64,000 nt of DNA from an uncultured Clostridia bacterium (GTDB lineage Bacteria; Bacillota; Clostridia; Christensenellales; Aristaeellaceae). The notes beneath the pieces were generated by a model. The model did not search any database and was not told the origin of the DNA. It saw only the letters and a program-made list of their open reading frames with translations. The position numbers and the translations under genes are program-made. Positions 37,738 through 45,590 of this stretch are shown piece by piece (positions within the stretch are counted from its first letter, which is position 1; every line of letters starts with the position of its first letter). The stretch lies in assembly GCA_934667105.1 (NCBI GenBank), contig CAKULG010000001.1, positions 1 through 64,000 on the forward strand, read 5' to 3'.

Positions 37738-38373
37738 GTGTATTTTACATACGGAGAAACCGAGCTTTCCTATCTGCGAAAGAAGGACAAGCGGCTATGC
37801 AGCGTCATTGACCGTATCGGGCATATCGACCGCGCGGTGGATACAGATTTATTTTCGGCCGTCGTTCACCATATCATCGGGCAGCAGATTTCCACCAAGG
37901 CGCAGGCGACGATCTGGCAGCGGATGCAGGATGCGCTGAGCGCGGTCAACGCTGAAACTATTCTGGAGGCAGGCGTTCCCAAGCTGCAAGGGCTGGGCAT
38001 GACGTTCCGCAAGGCGGAATACATCACGGATTTTTCCGAAAAAGTCCATACCGGCGCGTTTAATCTGGATGCCGTGGAGCGCATGCGCGATGAAGACGCG
38101 ATTCGGGCCCTGAGCAGTCTGAAAGGGATCGGCGTCTGGACGGCGGAGATGATCCTGCTGTTCTGCCTGCAGCGGCCCGATGTTTTCAGCTACGACGATC
38201 TTGCCATCCAGCGAGGCTTGCGCATGATCTACCACCATCGAGAAATTGACCGCAAACTGTTTGAAAAATACCACCGCCGTTTTCACCCCTATTGCAGCGT
38301 GGCCAGCCTGTATCTCTGGGCTGTGGCGGGCGGGGCCATCCCGGAGATGCGGGACTATAAGTCGAACAAATAG
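37738..38373 (+). CDS. AlkA-like DNA-3-methyladenine glycosylase
   Basis: A 211-residue HhH-GPD base-excision enzyme for alkylated purines. The helix-hairpin-helix is LKGIGVWTAEMILL and the catalytic Asp lies in SYDDLAIQRGLRM; FSAVVHHIIGQQIS marks the N-terminal part of the domain. It lacks the N-terminal domain of E. coli AlkA, as do many Firmicutes forms. The GTG at 37738 was chosen because AAGGAGGAG is ideally placed; an ATG at 37699 has no such site. A TATAAT at 37692-37697 is a likely -10. It begins a stretch with more A/T-ending codons than its neighbours. Confidence 0.9.
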   Translation: MYFTYGETELSYLRKKDKRLCSVIDRIGHIDRAVDTDLFSAVVHHIIGQQISTKAQATIWQRMQDALSAVNAETILEAGVPKLQGLGMTFRKAEYITDFSEKVHTGAFNLDAVERMRDEDAIRALSSLKGIGVWTAEMILLFCLQRPDVFSYDDLAIQRGLRMIYHHREIDRKLFEKYHRRFHPYCSVASLYLWAVAGGAIPEMRDYKSNK

Positions 38374-38386
38374 AGGAGGATACGCC

Positions 38387-38920
38387 ATGCCGTTTATTCA
38401 ACATTACGATTCGCCAATGGGCGGGATTCTGCTGGCGGCGGACGAGATCGGGCTGGTCGGGCTGTGGTTCGATGGGCAAAAATACTTTGCTCGCGATTTG
38501 CCTGAGGAGCGTATCGAGCGGGATACACCCGCGCTTACAGAAGCCAAGCGCTGGCTGGACATTTATTTTACCGGTAAAGAACCTGACTTTCTGCCGCCGC
38601 TGCACCCCATCGGCTCCGCATTCCGGCAAGACGTGTGGGGAATTCTTTTACAGATTCCCTACGGAAAGACTACAACCTATGGCGAGATCGCACGGCGGCT
38701 TGATGAAAAGCGCGGTCTTTCCCGAATGTCCGCCCAGGCGGTGGGCGGCGCGGTGGGGCACAATGAAATCTCCATTATCATTCCATGCCACCGGGTGGTG
38801 GGCACAAACGGCAGCCTGACCGGGTACGCCGGGGGAATCGAGAAAAAAATAAAGCTGCTGGAATTGGAGCAAACCGATATGACTCACTTTTTCATGCCGA
38901 AAAAGGGCACGGCGCTTTAA
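38387..38920 (+). CDS. ogt: Methylated-DNA-protein cysteine methyltransferase
   Basis: A 177-residue suicide enzyme that takes alkyl groups from O6-alkylguanine. The acceptor Cys134 lies in IPCHRVVGTNGSLTGYAGG, and PYGKTTTYGEIARRL is the helix-turn-helix region. It is 13 bases after the AlkA-like gene with AGAGGAGGA upstream, forming an alkylation-repair pair. No ada-type regulator is adjacent. Confidence 0.94.
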   Translation: MPFIQHYDSPMGGILLAADEIGLVGLWFDGQKYFARDLPEERIERDTPALTEAKRWLDIYFTGKEPDFLPPLHPIGSAFRQDVWGILLQIPYGKTTTYGEIARRLDEKRGLSRMSAQAVGGAVGHNEISIIIPCHRVVGTNGSLTGYAGGIEKKIKLLELEQTDMTHFFMPKKGTAL

Positions 38921-38933
38921 TGGAGGGAAAACG

Positions 38934-39437
38934 ATGATTGTTGCAGCCACGACACAAAAGATGATCGCGTTTTACAGGGGTAACATCCACGATATTGACC
39001 ATTTTCTCAAGGTCTGGGCCATGGCAAAGACGATTGGCGAGTTGGAGGCGCTGGACAAGCACGCACAGGAGGTTTTGGAGCTTGCCGCTGTGGTGCATGA
39101 TATTGCCTGCCCGCTGTGTCGGGAAAAATACGGCGATACCAACGGAAAGCATCAGGAACTGGAAAGCCCGCCGTTGGTAGAGGCGTTTTTTAAGGGGCTT
39201 CCCGTTGAACGCCCTGACGTGGAACGTGTTTCGTGGCTGGTCGCGCATCATCATACCTACGCGAACATCGACGGCCCGGATCATCAAATTTTGCTGGAAG
39301 CGGATTTTCTGGTCAACGCGGGCGAGAGCGGCTATACGCCGTCGGCGATCCGCAATTTCCGTGAGCGCGTGTTCCGTACGGCCGCAGGCAAAGAACTTCT
39401 GGACAGTATGTATCTGAAAGGCGCTGAAAACTCATGA
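38934..39437 (+). CDS. HD-domain phosphohydrolase-like protein
   Basis: A 167-residue protein with HD-superfamily metal residues: His23, the His55-Asp56 pair (VVHDIAC), His105/His106 and Asp124. The natural substrate (nucleotide or other phosphoester) is not evident. It lies 13 bases after ogt with TGGAGGGAAA as ribosome site and overlaps the following broken methyltransferase by four bases (ATGA), so all four genes look like one operon. Confidence 0.8.
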   Translation: MIVAATTQKMIAFYRGNIHDIDHFLKVWAMAKTIGELEALDKHAQEVLELAAVVHDIACPLCREKYGDTNGKHQELESPPLVEAFFKGLPVERPDVERVSWLVAHHHTYANIDGPDHQILLEADFLVNAGESGYTPSAIRNFRERVFRTAAGKELLDSMYLKGAENS

Positions 39438-39666
39438 AATCTTCCAATCGACTTCAAATTCAACAGGCGTTTGCCCAGCAGGCCGCGGGATTCGAAAGCG
39501 ACCGCATGAGCTTTTCCCAGAAAGACTATTTGGCTCATGTAGTGCGGGAAATTGCCCCAACAAAAACAAGTGCTGTTCTGGAAGCGGCGGCCGGGCGATT
39601 GCGCCTCATGCCAGAAGCGTGGTTTGCCTGGATATGACGTCCGTCCTGCCTCTCCTAGAAGGCTGA
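39434..39666 (+). pseudogene. Remnant of a class I SAM-dependent methyltransferase
   Basis: The first about 52 residues (QQAFAQQAAGFESDRMSFSQKDYL...VLEAAAG) match the start of a UbiE-like methyltransferase up to the SAM-binding glycine motif, then the frame runs into unrelated residues and stops at 39637. In another frame GTGGTTTGCCTGGATATGAC (from 39619) encodes VVCLDMTSVLP, the next strand of the same fold, and stops at 39666. A small internal deletion plus frameshift, and loss of the rest of the gene, explain both fragments. Confidence 0.7.
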
Positions 39667-39752
39667 TACGGCGCTCTTTATTTGCATTTTCCTTTCCCTT
39701 GCGGCTATGCACGAGGAGCATTATTGAACAAGCGTAAGGTTCAAAAAAACGT

Positions 39753-39781
39753 TTGAAATTTTCGCTCGTCCCTGGTATAAT
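39753..39781 (+). promoter_or_regulatory. Sigma-A promoter of the MATE exporter
   Basis: TTGAAA (39753-39758), 17-base spacer, TATAAT (39776-39781): a near-consensus promoter about 180 bases before the start codon. Confidence 0.85.
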
Positions 39782-39791
39782 AAATAGGTAG

Positions 39792-39842
39792 CGTGTGGCG
39801 TTTCTGCGTAAATCCAGTTGCAGAAAAGCCGCGCGTTTTTTT
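39792..39842 (+). promoter_or_regulatory. Leader hairpin 1 with T run (attenuator candidate)
   Basis: The arm starting CGTGTGGCGTTTCTGC pairs with GCAGAAAAGCCGCGCG through about 15 pairs including G-U pairs, followed by seven T. It starts roughly at the predicted transcript start and would terminate transcription long before the gene unless disrupted. Confidence 0.65.
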
Positions 39843-39895
39843 CGAAACGGAGGGGAGAGACGGCTGAAAATTTCATAGGCGAATCGTGCGGCAGA

Positions 39896-39941
39896 AATGC
39901 GTAAGGCCAGATTTGTGGAGGGCCTGCGCATTTATTTTTTT
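39896..39941 (+). promoter_or_regulatory. Leader hairpin 2 with T run (attenuator candidate)
   Basis: AATGCG..GGCC (39896-39908) pairs with GGCCTGCGCATT (39921-39932), then TATTTTTTT. A second GCAGAAA (39891-39897) just before it could pair with TTTCTGC of hairpin 1, allowing alternative folds. Confidence 0.6.
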
Positions 39942-39963
39942 ATGAAAGAAAGGGTGGTTTTCA

Positions 39964-41382
39964 ATGGATACCGGAAATCAGTTTTTGGGAACGGAGCGCA
40001 TCGGCAAGCTCATGCGGCAGTATGCCGTCCCCTGCGTCATTTCGCTGCTGGTGGGCGCGCTGTACAACATCGTCGATCAAATTTTCATCGCCAACGCCAG
40101 CTATCTTGGCTCCTACGGCAATGCCGCCAACACAGTCGTTTTCCCGCTGACCGTCGTGGCCTTGGCCGTCGCCGTCATGGTAGGCGACGGCTGCTGCGCC
40201 TTTGTCAGCATGGCGTTGGGCAAAGGGGAGAAGAACAAGGCAAAGCGCTGCGTTGGAAATGCCGTTGTGCTGATCGTTGGCGGCAGCCTTGTCCTGACTG
40301 CGGCGTATCTCGTTTTCGCAGACAGCATAATCGCTCTGTTCGGCGGTACGGTTAATGCGGAAACGTATCGCTGCTCGCAGGAATACTTTTTCTATATCGC
40401 GCTGGGTCTTCCGTTCTACATGTTCGGTCAGGCTATGAACCCCATTATCCGGGCGGATGGAAGCCCCCGATTCGCCATGATTTCCACGCTGGCGGGCGCT
40501 GTTGTCAATATCATTCTGGATCCCATTTTCATCTTTATCTTCAAATGGGGCATGATGGGTGCGGCCGTCGCCACGGTTATGGGGCAGGCGGTAACGGCGC
40601 TGCTGGCTGTGTGGTATCTGCTGCATATGAAGATGATTAAGCCCGCGGGCGGCGATTATGCCCTGCGGGGGAATATCTGCGGCCGGATGCTGACGCTGGG
40701 TATCACCAGCTTTCTTTCGCAGATCAGCCTGGTGGCGGCAATGGCGGCCATTAACAATATGCTTCGCAAATATGGCGCGCGGGACGCCGTGTTCGGGCAG
40801 GCGCAGTACGCGCAGATTCCCATGGCCGTGGTGGGCATCGTGATGAAGTTTTTCCAGATCGTCATTTCCATCGTTGTCGGCATGGCGGCGGGCTGCATTC
40901 CCATTGTGGGCTATAACATGGGCGCGGAGAAGAAGCTGCGCGTTCGGGAACTGTTCACCAAGCTGCTGATTGCCGAGGCGCTGGTGGGCGCTGTAGCGCT
41001 GGCGCTGGCGGAGGGCTTCCCGCGGCAGCTGATTTCCATTTTCGGCGCGGCCAATGAAAGCGGCTATTATACGGATTTTGCTGTCAAGGCGTTCCGCATT
41101 TATCTGTGCATGATGGCGCTGGCCTGCGTCAACAAGGCGTGCTTTATCTTTTTGCAGGCAGTGGGCAAGGCGCTTTCGTCCACGCTGCTGTCCATGTTCC
41201 GCGAAGTGGTGTTCGGCGTTGGCTTTGCGCTGCTGCTGCCTATGTTCTTTGGCCTGGACGGCGTGCTGTATTCCATGCCGGTCTCGGATATTTTGACTTT
41301 TGTCATCGCGCTGTTTATCATCGCGAAAACATATCGCGAGCTGTCCAATCCCCGTGCGGGCGCATTAATAGAAGAAGCCTAA
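39964..41382 (+). CDS. MATE-family multidrug/cation exporter
   Basis: A 472-residue inner-membrane antiporter with twelve predicted helices, beginning with the typical IGKLMRQYAVPCVISLLVGALYN and carrying PLTVVALAVAVMVGDG and AGCIPIVGYNMGAEK in the two halves. It probably exports organic cations or drugs with Na+ or H+. A weak AAAGAAAGGGTGG site precedes the ATG. The long leader with two terminator-like hairpins suggests regulation by attenuation. The gene ends in a strong terminator. Confidence 0.92.
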   Translation: MDTGNQFLGTERIGKLMRQYAVPCVISLLVGALYNIVDQIFIANASYLGSYGNAANTVVFPLTVVALAVAVMVGDGCCAFVSMALGKGEKNKAKRCVGNAVVLIVGGSLVLTAAYLVFADSIIALFGGTVNAETYRCSQEYFFYIALGLPFYMFGQAMNPIIRADGSPRFAMISTLAGAVVNIILDPIFIFIFKWGMMGAAVATVMGQAVTALLAVWYLLHMKMIKPAGGDYALRGNICGRMLTLGITSFLSQISLVAAMAAINNMLRKYGARDAVFGQAQYAQIPMAVVGIVMKFFQIVISIVVGMAAGCIPIVGYNMGAEKKLRVRELFTKLLIAEALVGAVALALAEGFPRQLISIFGAANESGYYTDFAVKAFRIYLCMMALACVNKACFIFLQAVGKALSSTLLSMFREVVFGVGFALLLPMFFGLDGVLYSMPVSDILTFVIALFIIAKTYRELSNPRAGALIEEA

Positions 41383-41425
41383 AAAGCGGCGCGCTCGCCG
41401 CTGCAATCTGGAAATTATGCAATAA

Positions 41426-41468
41426 GAATCCCCCTGGCGGCTGCTTTGGGCAGTTGCCGGGGGGATTC
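41426..41468 (+). terminator. Terminator of the MATE gene
   Basis: GAATCCCCC pairs with GGGGGATTC with inner GGCGGCTGC/GCAGTTGCC pairing. Confidence 0.75.
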
Positions 41469-41471
41469 AGC

Positions 41472-41506
41472 GGATGGGGGAATGCGCCAAAGAGCGATTC
41501 CCCCGC
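41472..41506. repeat. Degenerate copy of the palindrome family
   Basis: GGGGGAAT..CCAAAGAGCGATTCCCCCGCA keeps one full arm of the family palindrome while the other is truncated. It lies at the 3' end of the minus-strand SDR gene. Confidence 0.55.
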
Positions 41507-41520
41507 ATATATTTTCTCTC

Positions 41521-42270
41521 TTACCCGCGCAGCAGGCTGCACCCGCCGTCGATGAGATAGCAATCGCCGGTGATGAAGGCCGCATCGTCGGAGCAGAGAT
41601 AGAGCACCAGCTTCACCACCTCGATGGGCTCGGCGGCCCGGCCCAGGGCGGTTTTCATATTGGCCATGGCGGCGCGGGTAAGCACGGGGCCGGGGGCCAC
41701 GGCGCAGCAGCGCACGCCGTAGGGCGCGCCCAGCAGGGCGATGGAGCGGGTGAGCCCGTTCATAACGCCGCTTTTTTCCGTGCTGTAATCCGGATTGCCG
41801 GGGTCCGCAATCGCGCCGCAGACGGAGCCCACGTTGATAATCACGCCCCGCTTGCGCGCCATCATGCCGGGCAGCGCCGCCCGGGCCATATACATGGGCG
41901 CGCGGAAATTCACCTCCACGCCCCAATCCAGCACCTCGATGGGCATTTCCACAAAGGGCGTGCCTCCGATGCCGTTCATTCGGGCGGGCGCGCCGCCGGC
42001 ATAGCTGACGGTGACGTCTACGCCGCCGAATTTTTCCTCCGCCAGCTTCACGGCCTTGTCGATATCCGCATAATTGCGCACATCCACGGTCAGCCCCAGG
42101 GCGGAGCCGCCCTGGGCGCGAATTTCCGCCGCGGCCTGCTCCACCCGGTCGGTGGAAATATCGCACAGGAGCACGTTGGCCCCCTCCTCGGCCAGCTTCT
42201 GGCTGGTGAGCAGACCCATGCCCGAGGCAGCGCCGGTGATGACGGCGGTTCTGTTTTCAAAGCGTTTCAT
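41521..42270 (-). CDS. Short-chain dehydrogenase/reductase (SDR)
   Basis: A 249-residue classical SDR. The cofactor motif TGAASGMG is at residues 12-19, acidic Asp37 (LLCDIS) after beta-2 suggests NAD preference, and YSTEK holds the catalytic Tyr/Lys. The usual NNAG motif is changed to SYAGG. The C-terminus (ITGDCYLIDGGCSLLRG) is typical. It follows a DHQase-like gene by 27 bases, so the two may act on the same cyclic polyol or keto acid; the substrate is not known. Confidence 0.85.
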   Translation of the reverse strand: MKRFENRTAVITGAASGMGLLTSQKLAEEGANVLLCDISTDRVEQAAAEIRAQGGSALGLTVDVRNYADIDKAVKLAEEKFGGVDVTVSYAGGAPARMNGIGGTPFVEMPIEVLDWGVEVNFRAPMYMARAALPGMMARKRGVIINVGSVCGAIADPGNPDYSTEKSGVMNGLTRSIALLGAPYGVRCCAVAPGPVLTRAAMANMKTALGRAAEPIEVVKLVLYLCSDDAAFITGDCYLIDGGCSLLRG

Positions 42271-42297
42271 GGAAAATGGCCTCCTTTTTCTCCGGCC

Positions 42298-43065
42298 TCA
42301 GCCCCGGTGCCACAGCAGCTCGTGCAGGGTGCGGCTGGCGGCCTCGGTAAGGGGCTGATTGCCCAGGTGATTTTCATCATAAACGGGGACGGTGAAGGTG
42401 AGCATACTGCCCAACACGGGGCCCACATAGCGCTGCAAGCGGGCGAAACGGCCGTTGCATAGCTGCACAAAGGGTACTTTCAGCGTGCGCTTGGCCAGCA
42501 CGGTGGCCCGCAGCGCCTCCAGGAATTGCTCCTCGGTGTCCGCCAGGGTGACGATCTTGGCGATGTCCGCCCCGCGATCCTCCATCCGGTGCAGATGCTC
42601 CACGATTTCCTCGGCGGAAAGCGCTTCATTCATGTGGGAGGAAAGCAGCACCTCGCTGCCCCGCTGGTGCAGCTCGTCGATCAGGCGCATTTGCCGCCGG
42701 ATGGCCTCGGGCTTCAGCGTCAGTTCCCGGGGGGAGGGATCGAACAGATCGCCCATCAGGTCGCTTCCCGCCGCGCCCTCCTCTGCCGCCTGCAATTGCA
42801 GCTCCGCCCGCTTTTCATCGGGCGCGCCGCTCAAATGATGTCCGCGATAGGTGTAGGGCATGCAGGGCCGGGGCGTGAAGGAGAAAATGCGGCGCATGGC
42901 CTCCCGGCTCCAGCCGTCGGGCCCCAGGGCGGCGAAATTGATGGCAAAGGCCTTGGCTCCGGCATGCTCCGCCATGCGCATGGCTCCCAGCAGCGCTTCC
43001 ATCGTGGGCTGCTCCATCATGCCTGCGGGAAAGGGCGTTTCCAGGCGTAAAAATGAAGGCTTCAT
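42298..43065 (-). CDS. Type I 3-dehydroquinate dehydratase-like protein
   Basis: A 255-residue TIM-barrel protein. His144 (SSHMN) and Lys170 (ADIAKIVTLADT) match the general base and Schiff-base lysine of type I dehydroquinases almost at the same numbers, and Arg74 and Gln237 fit substrate residues. The usual ELR motif on strand 2 is not visible (AINFAAL instead), so the substrate may differ from dehydroquinate. It lies alone with an SDR rather than in a shikimate cluster. ATG with AAAGGGAGGAAGC upstream. Confidence 0.7.
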   Translation of the reverse strand: MKPSFLRLETPFPAGMMEQPTMEALLGAMRMAEHAGAKAFAINFAALGPDGWSREAMRRIFSFTPRPCMPYTYRGHHLSGAPDEKRAELQLQAAEEGAAGSDLMGDLFDPSPRELTLKPEAIRRQMRLIDELHQRGSEVLLSSHMNEALSAEEIVEHLHRMEDRGADIAKIVTLADTEEQFLEALRATVLAKRTLKVPFVQLCNGRFARLQRYVGPVLGSMLTFTVPVYDENHLGNQPLTEAASRTLHELLWHRG

Positions 43066-43196
43066 TGCGAACGCTTCCTCCCTTTTACTTGTTTCTTTCT
43101 ATTCGCCATTCTACAAAAAAACGCCGCGTTTGCCCATGCAAAAAATAGAAATTTCCATGAAAAAAAGAGAGGGATGGGGAACGAAAGCTAGAAAAA

Positions 43197-43243
43197 AGCG
43201 GGGGATTATTCTTTGGGCGGCGCTCCAAAGAATACCTCCGCTT
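43197..43243. terminator. Palindromic terminator (dispersed family copy)
   Basis: Arms 43197-43216 and 43225-43243 with the ATTCTTTGG/CCAAAGAAT core and a small mismatch near the base. It is just past the stop of rarA on the minus strand. Confidence 0.75.
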
Positions 43244-43253
43244 AGCTATTATA

Positions 43254-44543
43254 TTATTTTCCCCGGGGCTTGAGCTTGGCTTCGCTGCCCTGATCGCTGG
43301 GAAAATAATAGCGCGCGTTCAGATGATCGTCGGGCAGATACTGCTGCGCCACCCAGTGGCCGGGATAATCGTGAGGATATTTATAATCCGTTCCGGTTTT
43401 CACGCCCAGGCGCTCGCTGCCCTTATAATTGGAATCCCGCAGGTGGGGCGGGACGGGGCCGAAGCCGCCCTTTTCCGCGTCCGCCATGGCCGCGTCGATG
43501 GCCATGACCACGGAATTGGATTTGGGGCTGTTGCAGATGGCCAGAATGGCCTGGGTGAGGGGCAGCTTGGCCTCGGGCATGCCGATCATTTCCAGGGCCT
43601 GCCCGGCGGCTACAGCCTGCAGCATGGCGGCGGGGTTGGCCAGGCCCACATCCTCGCTGGCATGGGCGATAATGCGCCGGGCCAGCATGCGGGGATCCGC
43701 ACCGGCGTAAAGCAGCCGGGAAAACCAGAGCAGCGCCGCGTCGCTGTCGCTGCCGCGAAGCGATTTGCAGAAGGCGGAAAGCATGTCGTAAAACAGCGTG
43801 TCGTCGCAGCGAATGACGGGCTTTTGAATGCTCTCCTCCGCGATTTCAAGCGTAATGTGGATTTTTCCGCCCACGGTGGGGGTGGTCAGGGCGGCCAACT
43901 CCAGGGCGTTGAGGGCGGTGCGCACATCGCCCCCCGCTACCCGGGCGATATGATGCAGCGCTGCTTCCTCCAATTCCACATGCATGCCGCCCAAGCCCCG
44001 CTCCGTATCCGCCGCCGCCCGCAGCAGCGCCCGCTCCACATCCTGCTGGGTGAGGGGCTCAAAGGCGAAAATGCGGCAGCGGCTCACGATGGCGGGGGTC
44101 ATGGAAATCATGGGGTTTTCAGTGGTGGAGCCGATAAAGCGAATCAGCCCGCTTTCCATGGCGGGCAGAATGGAATCGGATTGCGCCTTGCTCCAGCGGT
44201 GGCATTCATCCAGCAGCAGATAGGTGGGCTGGCCGTAGAGGGCCCGGCGATCCGCCGCCTGCTTTAATTCCTCCCGCACATCCGCTACGCCGGAGGTGAC
44301 GGCGTTCATTTTCACAAAGGCGGCGTTGGTCTGCTTGGCGATAATGCTGGCCAGGGTGGTTTTGCCGCAGCCGGGGGGGCCGTAGAAAATGGAGGAGGTA
44401 AGCCGGTCGGCCTCGATGGCCCGGCGCAGCAGCCGCCCCCTGCCCACGATATGCTCCTGGCCGTAAAATTCATCCAGCGTGCGCGGCCGCATGCGATCCG
44501 CCAGCGGCGCGCCCGATTGCTCGTTTTGAGAAAACAGCGTCAT
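43254..44543 (-). CDS. rarA: Replication-associated recombination protein RarA/MgsA
   Basis: A 429-residue AAA+ ATPase acting at stalled replication forks. It has DRMRPRTLDEFYGQEH, Walker A FYGPPGCGKTTLA, Walker B YLLLDECHRW, sensor FIGSTTENP, and the C-terminal RarA domain (MLARRIIAHASEDVGLANP, NSVVMAIDAAMADAE). The ATG at 44543 overlaps the stop of the upstream gene (ATGA). Length is normal. Confidence 0.95.
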   Translation of the reverse strand: MTLFSQNEQSGAPLADRMRPRTLDEFYGQEHIVGRGRLLRRAIEADRLTSSIFYGPPGCGKTTLASIIAKQTNAAFVKMNAVTSGVADVREELKQAADRRALYGQPTYLLLDECHRWSKAQSDSILPAMESGLIRFIGSTTENPMISMTPAIVSRCRIFAFEPLTQQDVERALLRAAADTERGLGGMHVELEEAALHHIARVAGGDVRTALNALELAALTTPTVGGKIHITLEIAEESIQKPVIRCDDTLFYDMLSAFCKSLRGSDSDAALLWFSRLLYAGADPRMLARRIIAHASEDVGLANPAAMLQAVAAGQALEMIGMPEAKLPLTQAILAICNSPKSNSVVMAIDAAMADAEKGGFGPVPPHLRDSNYKGSERLGVKTGTDYKYPHDYPGHWVAQQYLPDDHLNARYYFPSDQGSEAKLKPRGK

Positions 44544-45301
44544 ATCCGATCCTCCGCCACCAGCGTGGCGATTTCTTTTCCTTCGCCCCAGCGAATCACA
44601 TGCTCCTTTTCGCCCACGCCCAGGGACATATGCAGCAGCGCGACGCCCATATCCAAATCGCCCCCAAACCGGGCGCGGGAAAGCGCCAGCGTGCGCCCGG
44701 CGAAGGAGAGCCGCCAGGGCTGCAAATTCATGGCCGAGGGGGCGAAGCGCACGCATTCCGCCGCGCGATAGGCCCACAGGGGCCAGGCGGCGGGATCGCC
44801 CTGGCAGATTTCGGTGAGCTTTTTGCGCTTATGGCCCTCCGGCTCTTCCGCCGGAACGCCCAGCGCCAGAATGGCCGCCGTCCGTTCGTCCTCCCCCAGG
44901 GCCAGAGGAAGCCCGGCGGGCTTGAACGTGGCCAGCCAGCAGCAGCCCAGCCCCAGCGAAACCGCCTCCAGGGCCAGGGCCTCGCCGCTGACGCCCGCGT
45001 GAAGATAGGCCCGGGGCGCGCTTTGATCCACAATCAGCGCGGCGCAGCAGCCCGTGCCCGTCACGCCCCCCACCACCGGCAGGCGGCGGAAGATGCGCTC
45101 CGGTTCGCCCTCGCACAGCTCCAGCCGCACCCCGGGCAGGCAAATGCGGCCTGTGGCGTATTGCAGGGCGCTTTTCTGCGCAATATCGGGCGACCCGGAA
45201 TATTTGCGCACGCTGGCGCGCCGGGAAACCGCCGTCAGAAAGCGCGCCCGCTGGGCGGGCGAATAAAAGCCGTTTAAGGCGCAGGGCTCCATGGACGTCA
45301 C
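44540..45301 (-). CDS. Nitroreductase-family-like protein
   Basis: A 253-residue protein with two nitroreductase signatures: RRASVRKYSG near the N-terminus (flavin phosphate region) and FAPSAMNLQPWRL near residue 190. It resembles the two-half nitroreductases of Clostridia in which the halves are pseudo-duplicated. It would use FMN and NAD(P)H; the substrate is unknown. A GTG at 45301 and an ATG at 45292 are both possible starts after GGAGGGAG. Coupled to rarA by a four-base overlap. Confidence 0.65.
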   Translation of the reverse strand: MTSMEPCALNGFYSPAQRARFLTAVSRRASVRKYSGSPDIAQKSALQYATGRICLPGVRLELCEGEPERIFRRLPVVGGVTGTGCCAALIVDQSAPRAYLHAGVSGEALALEAVSLGLGCCWLATFKPAGLPLALGEDERTAAILALGVPAEEPEGHKRKKLTEICQGDPAAWPLWAYRAAECVRFAPSAMNLQPWRLSFAGRTLALSRARFGGDLDMGVALLHMSLGVGEKEHVIRWGEGKEIATLVAEDRI

Positions 45302-45496
45302 GCTCCCTCCGCGTTCTCACAGGGGGTTCAGGCCGGCGGGCCCGAGCGCCCCGGGAATGCTTTCAAAACACCTTTTAGTGTATCACGAGCGGGCGCGCGC
45401 GTCAATTGATAGAAACAATTGTTCGCAAATTTGTTAGGATTCGGCCGGTTGAAATTATCTAAAACGAATCTAACGAGAATAAAAATCTATATTAAA

Positions 45497-45530
45497 TCCG
45501 ATTTGTGCAATGCATCGTCCGATTTGTGCA
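45497..45530 (+). promoter_or_regulatory. 13-bp direct repeats before the FAD oxidoreductase
   Basis: TCCGATTTGTGCA occurs perfectly at 45497-45509 and 45518-45530, a 21-bp period that places both on one face of the helix. A TATAAT follows at 45553-45558 with no good -35, the geometry of an activator site. Confidence 0.6.
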
Positions 45531-45590
45531 GGAAATTCCCGCGCAGGGGCGCTATAATAAAAGAAAAAAGCGAAAGGATGGAGGAAACAG

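Larger units (their letters stand above)
39667..39963. other. Intergenic region and transcribed leader of the MATE gene
   Basis: There is no gene here. From about 39788 it is the leader of the MATE transcript and contains two hairpins each followed by a T run; before that lies its promoter, and 39667-39750 holds nothing recognisable. Confidence 0.7.
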
